Assembly: GCA_910584965.1 (NCBI GenBank)
Contig: CAJUDZ010000035.1
Location: 1-31,398 of the forward strand
DNA from: an uncultured Lachnospiraceae bacterium
GTDB taxonomy: Bacteria; Bacillota; Clostridia; Lachnospirales; Lachnospiraceae
Direction of reading: 5' to 3'
DNA length: 31,398 bases
The first letter of the stretch is position 1. Each line of letters begins with the position of its first letter. Shown piece by piece: positions 7,842-15,409 of this stretch. The notes under the pieces were generated by a model. That model had not been told where the DNA came from, did not search any database, and worked only from the letters and a program-made list of their open reading frames with translations. Position numbers and translations under genes: made by a program.

Positions 7842-9428
7842 ATGAAACTTTCCGATCTGACGGCATATGATCCCGTTACGGTTCAGTGCCACGACAATCC
7901 GGATGCCGATGCGCTCGCATCCGGTTATGCGCTCTATGCTTATTTTAAGGAAGCGGGAAAAGAGGTACGGCTCATCTATTCGGGCCGGAGTGAAATTCGA
8001 AAATCCAACCTGTGCCTGATGCTGGAACACCTGGATATCCCGGCGGAATATGTGAAGAGAGCGGATGACCTGTTAAAAGACATGCCGTCGCACAGGCTTC
8101 CCGGTCTGCTGATTACGGTGGACTGCCAGTACGGAGCCGGAAATGTGACGAAAATCCCGGCGGAACATGTGGCGGTCATCGACCACCATCAGATTGAAAT
8201 TCCGGATATGGAAATGTGCGAAATCAACCCGGAGCTGGGAAGCTGTTCGACGCTTGTCTGGGATATGATGCGGAGGGAACGGGCGGAGACCATCGACGGG
8301 ATTATCGATAAGAAAATCGGCACGGCGCTTTACTATGGACTTTATTCCGATACAAACCAGTTTTCGGAGATTTATAATCCGCTCGATATGGATATGCGTG
8401 AAGCGCTGCCATGTGAAAAATCGCTGATCAAATTGTTCCGCAATTCCAATCTGTCGCTGCATGAGCTGGAAATTGCAGGTGTGGCGCTGATCCGGCATAT
8501 CTATAACGACGATTACCATTACGCCATCATTAAATCACAGCCCTGCGATCCGAACGTTCTGGGGCTGATCAGTGACTTTTTGTTACAGGTGGCGGAAATC
8601 TATGTATGTGTGGTATATAATCAATTGGAGGAAGGTTACAAGTTTTCGGTCAGGAGCTGTATCAGGGAAGTACAGGCGAATGAGCTTGCCGCGTTTCTGG
8701 CGGACGGCGTCGGTTCCGGCGGCGGCCATCATGAGAAGGCCGGCGGTTTTATCAGCATGTTCCGCTACGAAGAAGCCTATCCGACGCTGCATTCCGAGGC
8801 CTTTTTCAGCGAACGGCTGAACGACTATTTTGATCATACGCAGATTCTTGTGGCCGGAGAATATGAGCCGGATTTTTCCGATATGCAGTCCTATGTCAAA
8901 AAGAAGATACCGCTCGGTTATGTGCGGGCCACGGATGTTCTGCCGGCCGGTACGCCGGTTACGGTCAGGACGCTGGAGGGCGATGTGGATATGACGGTGG
9001 AACCTGAGCTCATCATCATGATCGGTGTGAAGGGAGAAGTGTATCCGAATAAAAAAAGCAGTTTTGAGAAAAATTACAGACTGACGGACGAGGCCTACCG
9101 CATGGCGGACTGTGCGGTAAAAACGGTTTATGAGCCAACGCTTCACAACCGCAGAGACGGGGCGGTGCTGTATCTTTCCGATTTTGCCAGAATCTGTATT
9201 GCAAACGGTGAGACGCATATCCATGCGAAAGAACTGACGAACAGAGTGAAAGTCTTTACCGCCTGGGACAGGGAAAAGTACACGCTGGGAAAACCGGGAG
9301 ATTTTCTGGCGGTACGGTGCGATGACCGGAATGATATTTATGTCGTGGAGCGGGATGTTTTCTTTAAAACTTATGATAAAGTGCAAAAACCGGGGGAAGA
9401 AAAGACTGTCTGCGGCGAAAAATCCTGA
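7842..9428 (+). CDS. DHH/DHHA1 phosphoesterase with a long C-terminal extension
   Basis: A 528-residue protein. HDNPDAD at 17-23, DCQYGAG near 94 and VIDHH at 112-116 are the DHH domain motifs, and GSGGGHHEKAGG (about 291-302) is the DHHA1 nucleic-acid-binding motif, as in NrnA/RecJ-type enzymes that degrade short oligonucleotides, pAp or cyclic-dinucleotide products. The core ends near residue 320, after which about 200 further residues follow that I cannot assign; they include a KPGDFLAVR…DIYVVERDVFFKTY segment. NrnA is only about 310-330 residues, so this is a distinct subfamily. AGGAGG lies 8 bases before the ATG. It is the second DHH protein in the window but only loosely similar to the first. 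It probably shares a transcript with the MATE gene. Confidence 0.88.
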   Translation: MKLSDLTAYDPVTVQCHDNPDADALASGYALYAYFKEAGKEVRLIYSGRSEIRKSNLCLMLEHLDIPAEYVKRADDLLKDMPSHRLPGLLITVDCQYGAGNVTKIPAEHVAVIDHHQIEIPDMEMCEINPELGSCSTLVWDMMRRERAETIDGIIDKKIGTALYYGLYSDTNQFSEIYNPLDMDMREALPCEKSLIKLFRNSNLSLHELEIAGVALIRHIYNDDYHYAIIKSQPCDPNVLGLISDFLLQVAEIYVCVVYNQLEEGYKFSVRSCIREVQANELAAFLADGVGSGGGHHEKAGGFISMFRYEEAYPTLHSEAFFSERLNDYFDHTQILVAGEYEPDFSDMQSYVKKKIPLGYVRATDVLPAGTPVTVRTLEGDVDMTVEPELIIMIGVKGEVYPNKKSSFEKNYRLTDEAYRMADCAVKTVYEPTLHNRRDGAVLYLSDFARICIANGETHIHAKELTNRVKVFTAWDREKYTLGKPGDFLAVRCDDRNDIYVVERDVFFKTYDKVQKPGEEKTVCGEKS

Positions 9429-9440
9429 CAGGATGCGAAT

Positions 9441-9470
9441 TTGTACTTTATATTTCGGTTCGTCTATGAT
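9441..9470 (+). promoter_or_regulatory. Probable promoter of glnS
   Basis: TTGTAC (9441-9446), an 18-base spacer and TATGAT (9465-9470) lie 40 bases before the start codon. I saw no T-box leader; the space is too short. Confidence 0.55.
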
Positions 9471-9509
9471 AATATGGTAGTATTGACGGATTAACTGAGG
9501 AGGCAGCAC

Positions 9510-11180
9510 ATGGAAGTCGTTTCCAAAAACTTTATAGAGCAGATAATAGAAAAAGATTTGGCGGAAGGCGTTTGTGATACCGTGCACACGAGATTCCCGC
9601 CCGAACCGAACGGTTATCTTCATATCGGGCATGCGAAAAGCATACTTTTAAATTACGGTCTTGCGGAAAAGTACCATGGCAAGTTCAATATGCGTTTTGA
9701 TGATACGAATCCGACGAAGGAGAAGAACGAGTTCGTCGAATCCATTAAAGCCGATGTGGAATGGCTTGGCGCGGACTATGAAGACAGATTGTTCTTTGCA
9801 TCCAATTATTTCGGCGAAATGTATGAGTGTGCAGTAAAACTGATTAAAAAGGGCAAGGCCTATGTGTCCGAGCTGACCGCGGAACAGATGCGGGAATACA
9901 GGGGAACGCTGACCGAGCCGGGGAAAGAGGATCCCAACCGCAACAGAAGCGTCGAGGAAAATCTGACGCTGTTTGAAGAAATGAAGAACGGAAAATATGC
10001 GGACGGCGAGAAAACGCTCCGGGCCAAAATCGATATGTCCTCTCCGAATATCAACATGCGGGACCCGATTTTGTACCGTGTGGCGCATTTGTCCCATCAT
10101 AATACGGGCGATGCGTGGTGCATTTATCCGATGTATGATTTTGCACATCCGATTGAGGACGCCATCGAGGGCATTACGCATTCTATCTGTACGCTGGAAT
10201 TTGAGGATCACAGACCCCTTTATAACTGGGTGGTGGAAGAGCTCGAATATCCGCATCCTCCCAAACAGATCGAGTTTGCCAAGATGTATCTGACGAATGT
10301 CGTTACGGGCAAACGGTATATTAAGAAACTGGTGGAAGACGGCATTGTGGACGGATGGGACGATCCCAGGCTTGTGTCCATTGCGGCGCTTCGCAGAAGA
10401 GGATTTACACCGGAATCCATCCGGCGCTTTGTCGATCTGTGCGGCGTATCGAAGGCCAATTCTTCCGCGGAATATTCGATGCTGGAATATTGTATCCGGG
10501 AAGATCTGAAACTGAAAAGGCCGCGCATTATGGCGGCGCTCGACCCGATTAAACTGGTGATCGACAATTATCCGGAAGGACAGAGCGAAATCCTGACGGT
10601 AGCGAATAATCTGGAGAACGAAAGCCTCGGAACGAGGGAAGTTCCTTTTGAAAGAGAACTCTATATTGACAGAGAGGATTTCATGGAGGAACCGCCCCGG
10701 AAATATTTCCGGCTTTTCCCGGGAAATGAAGTCAGGCTGATGCACGCTTATTTTGTTACCTGTACCGGTTTTGAAAAGGATGCGGACGGAAAAGTAACGG
10801 TGGTTCACTGTACCTACGACCCTGCGTCCAAAGGCGGCAACAGCCCGGACGGGCGCAAAGTAAAAGGTACGATTCACTGGGTACCGGCGTCTTCTTCCGT
10901 CAAAGCACAGGTCAGACTGTATGAAAATATTGTGGATGAGGAAAAAGGGGTATATAATGAGGATGGAAGCCTGAATCTGAATCCGGATTCCCTGACGGTG
11001 CTGCGTGACTGCCGGTTGGAACCTTCCGTCAGCGGCGCGAAAGCATACGACAGCTTCCAGTTCGTAAGACAGGGATTTTTCTGTGTGGACTGTAAGGACT
11101 CGAAGCCGGGTGAACTTGTGTTCAACCGCATCGTATCGCTGAAAAGCTCCTTTGTTTTACCGAAAGAGCAGAAAAACTGA
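9510..11180 (+). CDS. glnS: Glutaminyl-tRNA synthetase
   Basis: This 556-residue class I aminoacyl-tRNA synthetase charges tRNA-Gln with glutamine in the cytoplasm. FPPEPNGYLHIGHAKS (about 29-44) holds the HIGH signature, and FDDTNPTKE follows. DGWDDPRL, RRRGFTPESIR and EYCIREDL are diagnostic of GlnRS rather than bacterial GluRS. The beta-barrel anticodon-binding half is present to the end. The position of the usual MSKR(Y/K) loop reads VVTGKRYIKKL, so Ser of the KMSKS loop is replaced by Gly; Lys and Arg remain. GAGGAGG lies 8 bases before the ATG. Having GlnRS means glutaminylation does not depend solely on the GatCAB route. It has its own promoter, and the DUF2225 gene follows after 52 bases. 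Confidence 0.96.
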   Translation: MEVVSKNFIEQIIEKDLAEGVCDTVHTRFPPEPNGYLHIGHAKSILLNYGLAEKYHGKFNMRFDDTNPTKEKNEFVESIKADVEWLGADYEDRLFFASNYFGEMYECAVKLIKKGKAYVSELTAEQMREYRGTLTEPGKEDPNRNRSVEENLTLFEEMKNGKYADGEKTLRAKIDMSSPNINMRDPILYRVAHLSHHNTGDAWCIYPMYDFAHPIEDAIEGITHSICTLEFEDHRPLYNWVVEELEYPHPPKQIEFAKMYLTNVVTGKRYIKKLVEDGIVDGWDDPRLVSIAALRRRGFTPESIRRFVDLCGVSKANSSAEYSMLEYCIREDLKLKRPRIMAALDPIKLVIDNYPEGQSEILTVANNLENESLGTREVPFERELYIDREDFMEEPPRKYFRLFPGNEVRLMHAYFVTCTGFEKDADGKVTVVHCTYDPASKGGNSPDGRKVKGTIHWVPASSSVKAQVRLYENIVDEEKGVYNEDGSLNLNPDSLTVLRDCRLEPSVSGAKAYDSFQFVRQGFFCVDCKDSKPGELVFNRIVSLKSSFVLPKEQKN

Positions 11181-11232
11181 TAAACTTTTAACTATATAAT
11201 TCATGATTAAAAAGAAGTAGGAGGAAACACCA

Positions 11233-12105
11233 ATGTCAGATTTATTGTCAGGATTGGAGCAGTTCGGACTGGGCAATTTAAAAAACATGAACCTGTATGA
11301 CGAACCTGCCAAAAAGACAGCAGATGAAAACGGAGGGAAACCCGCTGCGGCTCCGGTAGTGATGCAGGAACAGGATTATCTGTTCGACAAGGCTTATACC
11401 TGTCCGATCTGTGATAAGGAGTTTAAGGCGAGGACTGTCAGGGTCGGCAAGGTAAAACTGGCTGGTACGGATCTCGATCTGAGGCCGAAGTATGACCAGG
11501 TAGACCTGTTAAAATACGATATTATCATGTGTCCCCACTGTGGATATGCGGCGCTCAGCAGATTTTTCAAATTCGTAACGACACCGCAGGCCAAAAACAT
11601 TAAAGCAACCATTTCCGCATCTTTTAAACCGAAGGATGAGGTAAAAGAAACTTACAGCTACGACGATGCGCTGGAACGCTATAAACTGACGCTGGCAAAC
11701 GCGATCGTAAAACAGGCGAAACCGAGCGAGAAAGCCTATATCTGCCTGAAAACGGCATGGCTTCTGCGCGGAAAAGGCGAGCATATGGACACGGCTGCTG
11801 CGGATTACGAGGCGCAGAAGAAAAAACTGGACGAAGAAGAGAACGAGTACTTACATAATGCGCTGGAAGGTTTTCTTGCCGCAAGACAGACGGAGAACTT
11901 CCCGATGTGCGGTATGGATGAGCCGACCGTGGATTATCTGATTGCGGTGCTTTCGATGCGCTTTGAACAGTACGATGTGGCGACCAGGCTGGTATCCGGC
12001 ATTCTGACCAATCCGTCTGCGAACCCCCGTATGAAGGATAAGGCGAGAATGGTTAAGGAAATGCTGGTCAAGAAAATCAAAGAAAGAAATGCTGCCAAAA
12101 AATAA
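11233..12105 (+). CDS. DUF2225 family zinc-ribbon protein
   Basis: A 290-residue protein. Two CxxC pairs, C57-C60 (CPICDKEF) and C100-C103 (CPHCGYAA), form a probable split zinc ribbon around an RPKYDQVD segment, as in DUF2225 proteins of Firmicutes. The C-terminal two thirds are helical and TPR-like (alternating Ala/Leu/Tyr), including ERYKLTLANAIVKQA and YLIAVLSMRFEQYDVATRL. The function is unknown. There is no signal peptide, so it is cytoplasmic. AGGAGG stands 7 bases before the ATG. A TATAAT at 11195-11200 lies in the 52-base gap after glnS but lacks a good -35, so it may be read from glnS or from a weak promoter. Confidence 0.88.
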   Translation: MSDLLSGLEQFGLGNLKNMNLYDEPAKKTADENGGKPAAAPVVMQEQDYLFDKAYTCPICDKEFKARTVRVGKVKLAGTDLDLRPKYDQVDLLKYDIIMCPHCGYAALSRFFKFVTTPQAKNIKATISASFKPKDEVKETYSYDDALERYKLTLANAIVKQAKPSEKAYICLKTAWLLRGKGEHMDTAAADYEAQKKKLDEEENEYLHNALEGFLAARQTENFPMCGMDEPTVDYLIAVLSMRFEQYDVATRLVSGILTNPSANPRMKDKARMVKEMLVKKIKERNAAKK

Positions 12106-12127
12106 GGCGGGATGACGGTCGTATCAT

Positions 12128-13627
12128 ATGAAAGAACTGCCTGTTCAGATACAATTAGACCCGGAAGACACCAGGCATTTATATGAGCAGATCTATGAAT
12201 TTATCCGGGAAGAAATCCGTTCGGGAAATCTGCTGACGGGAGAGAAGCTTCCGTCATCCAGATATCTTGCGGAATCTTTGCAGATTTCCAGGACAACGGT
12301 GGATATGGCATACGGACAGCTTGTTTCGGAAGGATATCTGGAGGCGAGACCCAAGCGGGGATATTATGTCTGCGAGATGGAAGGGCTGTATGATATTCCG
12401 GCGGCAGACAGGATTTTGGAGCGGCTGCCGGGAGAAGGAAACCGCTGCCGGAAGAACGGGGTTTCGGGGGAAGCAATGGTGCTTTCCGGCGAAAGAATGT
12501 CCGCCGGCGGGAAACATGCGGAAAATGCCGGGAAATACCGGTATGATTTTTCGCCCAATGCGATCGACATGTCTCTTTTTCCATATATGACATGGAAGAA
12601 AATAACAAAAAATATTCTGGTGGATGCAAGAAGCAGCCTGTTTTCGCTCGGTGAACCGCAGGGGGACCGGGCTCTGCGCGTGACGATAAGCCGTTATCTG
12701 CACGCGTCCAGAGGCGTGAATTGCGGGCCGGAACAGATCATTATCGGAGCAGGGAATGACTACCTGCTTCTTTTGCTTGAGAAAATACTCGGACGCCATA
12801 TCCCGGTCGCGATGGAAAACCCGACTTATCAAAAGGCGTGCCGGATTTTTCAGTCTTTTGCTTATCCCGTTTCGTTTATACCGATGGATGAAAGCGGCAT
12901 GCGGACCGGCGCGCTCCGGGAAAGCGGGGCGCAGCTTGCCTATGTGATGCCTGCGCATCAGTACCCGTCGGGAATTGTCATGCCGATCGGCAGAAGAATG
13001 GAGCTGTTAAAATGGGCTTCGGAAAGGGAAGAACGTTATCTGATTGAAGATGATTACGACAGCGAGTTCCGTTATCGCAGCAAACCGATTCCGGCACTCA
13101 GGGCCTCGGATCATAACGATAAAGTCATCTATATCGGTACTTTTTCCAAAGCGATTGCGCCGGCGATCCGCATCAGCTATATGGTGCTTCCGGCCCGGCT
13201 GTTGAGGAAATACAGAGAAACATGCAGCTTTTATTCTTCCACGGTATCCAGAATCGATCAGGCTATTTTAAATGAATTTATCAGGGACGGTTATTTTGAA
13301 AGATATCTGAATAAAATGCGGAAACATTATCATGGAAAGCAGGAACTGCTGCTTGGCGGACTAAGGGAAATGGAAAAAGATTTTGTGATTTCCGGTGAGA
13401 ATGCCGGCCTTCATATTTTGTTGACGGATAAACAAAACCGCAGCGAAGAAGAGCTGCAAAGGCGCGCGGAAGGGGCCGGCATCAAAGTATACCCGATGGG
13501 GGATTTTTACATGGAAACACCGCCCCGGACGAATCGGAAAGCGGCGGTTATTCTCGGTTATGGGGCCCTGCCGTCGGAGGATATCCGGGAAGGAATCCGG
13601 TTGTTAAAGGCGGCCTGGCAGGGATAG
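12128..13627 (+). CDS. MocR-type PLP-dependent transcriptional regulator (GntR HTH + aminotransferase)
   Basis: A 499-residue protein. Residues about 15-80 form a GntR winged helix (LYEQIYEFIREEIRSGNL, LPSSRYLAESLQISRTTV). Residues about 140-499 form a fold-type I aminotransferase domain with the PLP-anchoring Lys at 341 (GTFSKAIAP) and the pyridine-binding Asp region EDDYDSEF at about 307-313. A linker of about 55 residues rich in Gly, Arg and Lys joins them. Such proteins sense PLP or an amino-acid ligand and control a nearby gene; PdxR and GabR are examples, but no pdx or gab gene is next to it, so I give no symbol. The ribosome site is weak (GGGATGACGG). It begins 22 bases after the DUF2225 gene and may be read from the same transcript. 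Confidence 0.9.
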   Translation: MKELPVQIQLDPEDTRHLYEQIYEFIREEIRSGNLLTGEKLPSSRYLAESLQISRTTVDMAYGQLVSEGYLEARPKRGYYVCEMEGLYDIPAADRILERLPGEGNRCRKNGVSGEAMVLSGERMSAGGKHAENAGKYRYDFSPNAIDMSLFPYMTWKKITKNILVDARSSLFSLGEPQGDRALRVTISRYLHASRGVNCGPEQIIIGAGNDYLLLLLEKILGRHIPVAMENPTYQKACRIFQSFAYPVSFIPMDESGMRTGALRESGAQLAYVMPAHQYPSGIVMPIGRRMELLKWASEREERYLIEDDYDSEFRYRSKPIPALRASDHNDKVIYIGTFSKAIAPAIRISYMVLPARLLRKYRETCSFYSSTVSRIDQAILNEFIRDGYFERYLNKMRKHYHGKQELLLGGLREMEKDFVISGENAGLHILLTDKQNRSEEELQRRAEGAGIKVYPMGDFYMETPPRTNRKAAVILGYGALPSEDIREGIRLLKAAWQG

Positions 13628-13639
13628 GACGGCGCCCGC

Positions 13640-13659
13640 CGGCGGTTATTCGTCCGCCG
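13640..13659. terminator. Small hairpin between convergent MocR and TetR genes
   Basis: CGGCGG and CCGCCG pair around an 8-base loop between the two convergent stop codons. There is no T tract, so terminator activity is uncertain. Confidence 0.35.
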
Positions 13660-13662
13660 ATG

Positions 13663-14271
13663 CTAATGATAAGCCATTTTTTTCAGCATCATCAGATAAC
13701 TGACGGTTTCTTCATAGAGCATCTCCGGCTGGAAAGAAGCATCCTGAAAATGTTCCGTCATCAGACCTTTGATGGTATATTCCAGCATGGCGTCCAGTTT
13801 CGCGAGGTCAATGTTTTCCGCAAGACGGCTGGTGTTTGCCCGGGACATAATTTCCGCGTAAACGTCCGACAATACGTTTCGCTGTTCTTCGACGGCCAGA
13901 AGCGCCTCTTTGACATTTTCGCTTTTGGAACGGTCAAGGAACTGCTGCATGTAGGGATAATTTTTGAGTACCTGCATTTTGGCAAATTCAATCTGCTTGC
14001 GCAGCTCAAAATAGTCGGTCGTACTGCCTGTGTCAATGACTCCTCTGGTCAATTCCAGTTTCATAAATCTGACGCTGTAATCATATAAAAAAGTATACAG
14101 TCCCAGCTTGCTTCCGAAATAGTGGAACAATAATCCTTTGCTGATGCCCGCTTCGGTGACAATATCGTCAGTACTGGCGTGTTTATATCCGTTTAAAGCA
14201 AAAAGCTTCAGGGACGCATTAATCATCCGATCCTGTTTTTCTTTATTTAAGTCAAAAAATTTTTCATTCAT
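13663..14271 (-). CDS. TetR/AcrR family transcriptional regulator
   Basis: A 202-residue protein. The N-terminal DNA-binding domain (about 10-60) shows the family pattern: RMINASLKLFALNGYKHAST, DDIVTEAGISKGLLFHYFGS, then KLGLYTFLYDY. The remaining helical domain is the variable ligand-binding and dimerisation part and does not reveal the ligand. GAGAGGA lies 7 bases before the ATG. The next gene upstream is divergent (the small acidic membrane protein), separated by about 500 bases that contain palindromic element B; that gene or the regulator itself are the natural targets, but no operator could be assigned. Confidence 0.9.
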   Translation of the reverse strand: MNEKFFDLNKEKQDRMINASLKLFALNGYKHASTDDIVTEAGISKGLLFHYFGSKLGLYTFLYDYSVRFMKLELTRGVIDTGSTTDYFELRKQIEFAKMQVLKNYPYMQQFLDRSKSENVKEALLAVEEQRNVLSDVYAEIMSRANTSRLAENIDLAKLDAMLEYTIKGLMTEHFQDASFQPEMLYEETVSYLMMLKKMAYH

Positions 14272-14374
14272 CAGCTGGTCCTCTCGATATAAAAGTAGTA
14301 ATGGTCTGGCATTTCGGATGATGATTTTCCGTAGATGTGAAAAGCGGCACAGATTGGCTTTAAAATGACAGATA

Positions 14375-14404
14375 TTGACTTTACGGGTCGAATTTTAATA
14401 TAAC
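14375..14404 (+). promoter_or_regulatory. Candidate promoter reading into palindromic element B
   Basis: TTGACT (14375-14380), an 18-base spacer and TATAAC (14399-14404). A transcript from here would cross the whole palindrome before reaching the gene at 14781. Confidence 0.5.
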
Positions 14405-14480
14405 ATAATTGGAGGCCGGATTCAATGATTTAGAAAAACTAGTTCCTACTTTTTTATGGGCTACAAGATGTTGTATCGTG

Positions 14481-14683
14481 TTTCCGCCGCGTCACGAAGG
14501 GCGCCCGGCCGGACCGCACATAGTTTTTCTGGCGGAGGCCCTTGAAAGAATGCCGGCACTTAGCGAAAAGGCAGCTTGCTGCATTGAAGCTTAGTACCGC
14601 TGCATTCTTTCGCGGAGCGGAAGCGTGCCTCCAAAGAGAACTATGTGCAGTCCGGCCGGGCGCCCTTCGTGACGCGGCGGAAA
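14481..14683. repeat. Palindromic intergenic element (copy B)
   Basis: Outer arms 14481-14523 and 14641-14683 match as inverted repeats at 42 of 43 positions. The 117-bp core between them is the reverse-complement counterpart of the cores at 4269-4547. Shared blocks are CTGGCGG, GCCCTTGAAAG, GCCGGCACTT, CTTAGTACCGCTGC, then CTTTCG-x-GGAGCGG-x-AGCGTGC and CCAAAGAGAAC. The outer arms are unrelated to those of copy A, yet self-complementary. Core stems vary in a paired way: GGCAGC/GCTGCC in A is GGAGGC/GCCTCC here. It lies in the gap between the divergent TetR gene and the acidic membrane protein gene. Apart from it and two candidate promoters, I see nothing else in this stretch of about 500 bases. 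No target-site duplication is evident. Confidence 0.9.
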
Positions 14684-14717
14684 ATAAATTTTTTGTGGAG
14701 ATTTTATACATATTCCC

Positions 14718-14746
14718 TTTTCATTTTCACAAAATAGTATTAATAT
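14718..14746 (+). promoter_or_regulatory. Weak candidate promoter of the acidic membrane protein gene
   Basis: TTTTCA (14718-14723), 17 bases, TAATAT (14741-14746), 35 bases before ATG 14781. Each hexamer matches 4 of 6 consensus bases. Confidence 0.4.
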
Positions 14747-14780
14747 ATTGTTAAAAGGAACGGTGAAAGGAGACTTCCAC

Positions 14781-15185
14781 ATGGCAAAAAAATTTGGTAA
14801 ATTTCTCATGACAACAGCGGCTCTGGGAGCGATTGCTGCAAGCGCATACTATTTTCTGTGGAAAAAGGATGCGGAAGCGGACGATGATTTCGATGAAGAG
14901 GAAGATTTTGACGATTTCGACGAGGATTTGGACGAAGAAGAATCTTCCAAAGCAGAGGCAGACCGCAAGTATGTTGATCTGGACCTGACAAAAGCGGCGG
15001 AAACAGCGGCGGAGAAGGTCGAAGAGGGCGCGGAAGCGTTTAAAGAGGGATTGAACGCGGTGAAAGCTGAGACAACGGAAAAAGTTGTCGGAGCAGTTGA
15101 CCAGGCTGGGAAAGCAGTCGGTGAGGCGGCTGCAAAAGTAGAAGAATTTTTCGATGATGAAGATAATTCTATGGATGCCATTTAG
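14781..15185 (+). CDS. Small acidic membrane-anchored protein (YtxH-like), function unknown
   Basis: A 134-residue protein. Residues about 9-27 form a single membrane helix (FLMTTAALGAIAASAYYFLW) followed by a stop-transfer KK, so the rest probably faces the cytoplasm. Residues 30-55 are almost only Asp, Glu and Phe, and from about residue 65 to the end runs an Ala/Glu/Lys-rich amphipathic helix with periodic AAEKVEEGAEAFKEG-like units, reminiscent of YtxH or LEA-type proteins. No enzyme motif is present. ATG 14781 is chosen because GAAAGGAG stands 9 bases before it; an upstream in-frame start at 14748 has no ribosome site. A role in envelope or stress physiology is only a guess. Confidence 0.8.
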   Translation: MAKKFGKFLMTTAALGAIAASAYYFLWKKDAEADDDFDEEEDFDDFDEDLDEEESSKAEADRKYVDLDLTKAAETAAEKVEEGAEAFKEGLNAVKAETTEKVVGAVDQAGKAVGEAAAKVEEFFDDEDNSMDAI

Positions 15186-15309
15186 CATCACAGCACGGCA
15201 GCAGAGAACTGGCGCGCCGCCCTGTATGGGGTTGTGTTCATTGATATACATGGCGGGCACGGCAGTTTTGCCGGATTGACAGGATTGGTATTGAAATTTT
15301 GATGATAGG

Positions 15310-15335
15310 AAGCGCAGGCAGTCAGGCTTGCGCTT
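15310..15335 (+). terminator. Hairpin upstream of the carbohydrate operon promoter
   Basis: AAGCGCAGGC (15310-15319) pairs with GCTTGCGCTT (15326-15335) with one mismatch around AGTCAG; ATTTG follows. It could end the transcript of the acidic protein gene 124 bases upstream. The T tract is poor. Confidence 0.45.
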
Positions 15336-15354
15336 ATTTGGCGTAAGGAAAGTT

Positions 15355-15383
15355 CTGACAGGGGTTTTGAAAAAGGTTATATA
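15355..15383 (+). promoter_or_regulatory. Promoter of the two-component/carbohydrate uptake locus
   Basis: CTGACA (15355-15360), 17 bases, TATATA (15378-15383), or TATAAG two bases further. It lies 27 bases before the response-regulator ATG, which has GGGGGGCGG as ribosome site. Confidence 0.6.
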
Positions 15384-15409
15384 AGAATTGTAAGAAACGG
15401 GGGGCGGTT

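Noticed and set aside
9429..9509. T-box riboswitch or other leader before glnS
   Set aside because: Only about 40 bases separate the promoter from the start codon, too short for a T-box, and no conserved T-box sequence is present.
15276..15303. TTGACA followed by TTTGAT as a promoter upstream of the response regulator
   Set aside because: The -10 is poor and spacing is 16; the CTGACA/TATATA pair at 15355-15383 is nearer and better.
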